64,000 nt of DNA from Syntrophopropionicum propionicicum_A (lineage in GTDB: Bacteria > Bacillota > Desulfotomaculia > Desulfotomaculales > Pelotomaculaceae). Below are positions 62,420 to 64,000 of this stretch, in pieces. Below the pieces are notes generated by a model. It had not been told where the DNA came from. It made no database searches and saw only the letters and a list, made by a program, of their open reading frames with translations. How positions within the stretch are numbered: position 1 is the first letter of the stretch; each line of letters opens with the position of its first letter. The stretch lies in contig NZ_JBMGJC010000001.1 of assembly GCF_048984525.1 (NCBI RefSeq), positions 1 through 64,000 of the forward strand, read 5' to 3'. Both the position numbers and the translations under genes were made by a program.

Positions 62420-63935
62420 AGGTATCGTTTATCTGGTAGGCGCGGGTCCCGGCGATCCAAAGCTGATCACTGTAAAAGGCCTGGAGTGCATCCAGAAAAG
62501 TGACACGATTATATACGACCGGCTGGTCAGTGATAGGATGCTCTCGTTCGCCAGGCCCGGAGCGGAGATAGTATATGTCGGCAAATCGCCTGAGCGCCAT
62601 ACCCTTACCCAGTCGGAAATAAACAGGCTCCTGGTTGAAAAGGCTTTAAAAGGTAAGACTGTTACCAGGCTTAAGGGAGGAGACCCTTTTGTTTTCGGCC
62701 GGGGCGGGGAAGAGGCTGAGGCTCTGGCGGCCGCCGGTGTGCTTTTTGAAATTGTGCCCGGAGTTACTTCCGCCATCGCGGCGGCGGCATACGCGGGGAT
62801 CCCGGTGACGCACCGGGACTTCACCTCTACCTTCGCCGTCATTACAGGCAATGAAGACCCTTTAAAAGAGGATTCAAGCATAGATTGGGCCAAAATATCG
62901 ACTGGGGCGGGCACCCTGGTCTTCCTGATGGGGATGGCGAACCTGCCGCACATTACAAAACGCCTGGTGGAAAACGGCCGGTCTCCCAAAACTCCGGCCG
63001 CCCTCGTAAGGTGGGGCACCAGGCCGGAGCAGCGCACGCTGGTGGGAACGCTGGAAGACATCAGCCGGAAGGCGGAAAGTGAAGGATTTAAGAATCCCGC
63101 CCTGATTATTATAGGAGAGGTCGTCAGGCTGCGGGAAAAACTGAGCTGGTTTGAAAAAAAGCCCCTATTCGGCAAAAGGATTTTAGTGACACGTTCAAGG
63201 GAACAGGCCAGTGTTCTATCAGAGGCGCTTGAGGCGTTGGGAGCGGAACCTCTGGAGTTTCCAACTATCAGCGTGGTGGAGCCGGAAGATTTTGGCCCTC
63301 TTGACCTGGCTTTGGATAACCTCGGGAGTTACCAGTGGGTAATTTTCACTAGCGTCAACGGCGTGGAGTCATTTTTTAAGAGGCTGCGTTATCACCGCAA
63401 GGATGTCCGTGAACTTTACGGTGCAAAACTTTGCGCTATCGGTCCCAAAACAAGGGAAGCCCTGGAAAATTACGGACTCATTGTGGATTATGTGCCTGTT
63501 GAATTCCGTGCCGAGGAAATACTGAAGGTTTTACAGGGAAAAGTGGCGGCGGGAGACAGGGTATTAATGCCGCGCGCCGACATCGCCAGAAAAATACTGC
63601 CGGAGTCATTGTCACGCCTGGGCGCCCAGGTTGACGAAGTGACTGCCTACCGCACCGTGCCGGGAGAGGGACAGGGCGGCCGCATAGCGGAGATGTTGAA
63701 AAAAGGCGAAATACATGGCATAACATTTACCAGTTCCTCCACTGTGCGTAATTTTGTCAATATGCTCGGCGCCACCGATATAAAAAGCTTACTGGGGAAT
63801 GTGACCGTGGCCTGCATCGGGCCTGTCACTGCGGATACCGCCAGGGAGATGGGCATCGAGGCGGACCTGGTGGCGGAAGAGTATACGATTGAAGGACTGA
63901 TCAAAGCCATATTGAATTATTATAAGAGTATATAA
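62412..63935 (+). CDS. Uroporphyrinogen-III C-methyltransferase / synthase fusion
   Basis: Residues 1-245 form a CobA-type SAM methyltransferase (VYLVGAGPGDPKLITVKGL, GGDPFVFGRGGEEAEAL); residues 250-507 form HemD (RILVTRSREQASVLSEALE, FTSVNGVESFF, TFTSSSTVRNFV). It makes uroporphyrinogen III and turns it into precorrin-2, the substrate of the first gene of this operon. ATG overlaps the hemC stop by 8 bp. Nothing else is seen to the window end. Confidence 0.96.
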   Translation: MDKGIVYLVGAGPGDPKLITVKGLECIQKSDTIIYDRLVSDRMLSFARPGAEIVYVGKSPERHTLTQSEINRLLVEKALKGKTVTRLKGGDPFVFGRGGEEAEALAAAGVLFEIVPGVTSAIAAAAYAGIPVTHRDFTSTFAVITGNEDPLKEDSSIDWAKISTGAGTLVFLMGMANLPHITKRLVENGRSPKTPAALVRWGTRPEQRTLVGTLEDISRKAESEGFKNPALIIIGEVVRLREKLSWFEKKPLFGKRILVTRSREQASVLSEALEALGAEPLEFPTISVVEPEDFGPLDLALDNLGSYQWVIFTSVNGVESFFKRLRYHRKDVRELYGAKLCAIGPKTREALENYGLIVDYVPVEFRAEEILKVLQGKVAAGDRVLMPRADIARKILPESLSRLGAQVDEVTAYRTVPGEGQGGRIAEMLKKGEIHGITFTSSSTVRNFVNMLGATDIKSLLGNVTVACIGPVTADTAREMGIEADLVAEEYTIEGLIKAILNYYKSI

Positions 63936-64000
63936 ATTAAGGCCATTTAAAAAATTCAAAACATTTGAAAGAAATATAATTCGAAGTAAAGGTGTGAGAT

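Overview
The window reads as chromosomal DNA of an anaerobic, endospore-forming Firmicute, most like the Desulfotomaculum/Pelotomaculum group (Peptococcaceae in the broad sense). This is inferred from gene content: Gram-positive SOS boxes of the GAAC-N4-GTTC type, many TTG/GTG starts behind strong GGAGG ribosome sites, the spore-cortex amidase CwlD, an S-box (SAM-I) riboswitch, a selenocysteine system, menaquinone genes of the futalosine type, and the anaerobe-type homocysteine genes. No phage, IS element or CRISPR array is visible. The region looks like core genome sprinkled with small dispersed repeats.

Layout. 1-273: a tandem array of 61/62-bp hairpin units. 0.3-6.3 kb: hydrolase, nitroreductase, Hsp33, YedF, an SdpR/SdpI pair, and an SOS-controlled DNA polymerase IV with a small partner. 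6.4-10 kb: an amidase with three C-terminal repeats, then a leftward operon for homocysteine synthesis (DUF39 protein, NIL-ferredoxin, UPF0280) led by a SAM-I riboswitch with its terminator. 10-17.6 kb: an S24/XRE regulator, small proteins, a glycosyltransferase/GtrA/PIG-V-like trio, a K+ channel with an altered filter, a methyltransferase, tRNA-Pro and a DUF2284 protein. 17.7-28.1 kb: a leftward Tad-type pilus locus (TadE, TadG-like, CpaB, receiver-CpaE, TadA, TadB, TadC) with a DegS/DegU-like two-component system upstream and a divergent chemoreceptor-like protein downstream; no Flp pilin or prepilin peptidase is present.

28-34 kb: ferredoxin, SpeD, a prenyl-diphosphate-synthase homologue that has lost both aspartate-rich motifs, then UbiD, UbiA and MqnA of menaquinone synthesis. 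34-42.3 kb: L,D-transpeptidase, purQ and a PurS-PurL fusion (leftward), then selA-selB (rightward). 42.3-45.7 kb: a geranylgeranyl-reductase-like flavoprotein facing a second UbiA and a second polyprenyl synthase. 45.9-57.9 kb: cwlD, methyltransferases, an aminotransferase, AbrB-like regulator, membrane hydrolase, LysM protein, orphan hisG, a thioredoxin-reductase-like flavoprotein without NADPH motifs, a universal stress protein, several tiny proteins and lgt. 58.1-64 kb: tRNA-Sec, a third polyprenyl synthase and the tetrapyrrole operon (siroheme dehydrogenase, hemA, hemC, cobA-hemD), cut by or ending near the window edge.

Several parts work together across the window: tRNA-Sec, SelA, SelB and YedF for selenium; three prenyl synthase paralogues, two UbiA proteins, UbiD, MqnA and a prenyl reductase for quinones or other prenyl lipids; and the riboswitch-led homocysteine operon for methionine. 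At least seven genes shorter than 60 codons are supported by ribosome sites. The most noteworthy observations are the riboswitch tie to the homocysteine operon, the motif-less prenyl synthase, the Tad locus with two receiver proteins, the altered K+ filter, and the inverted-repeat families.
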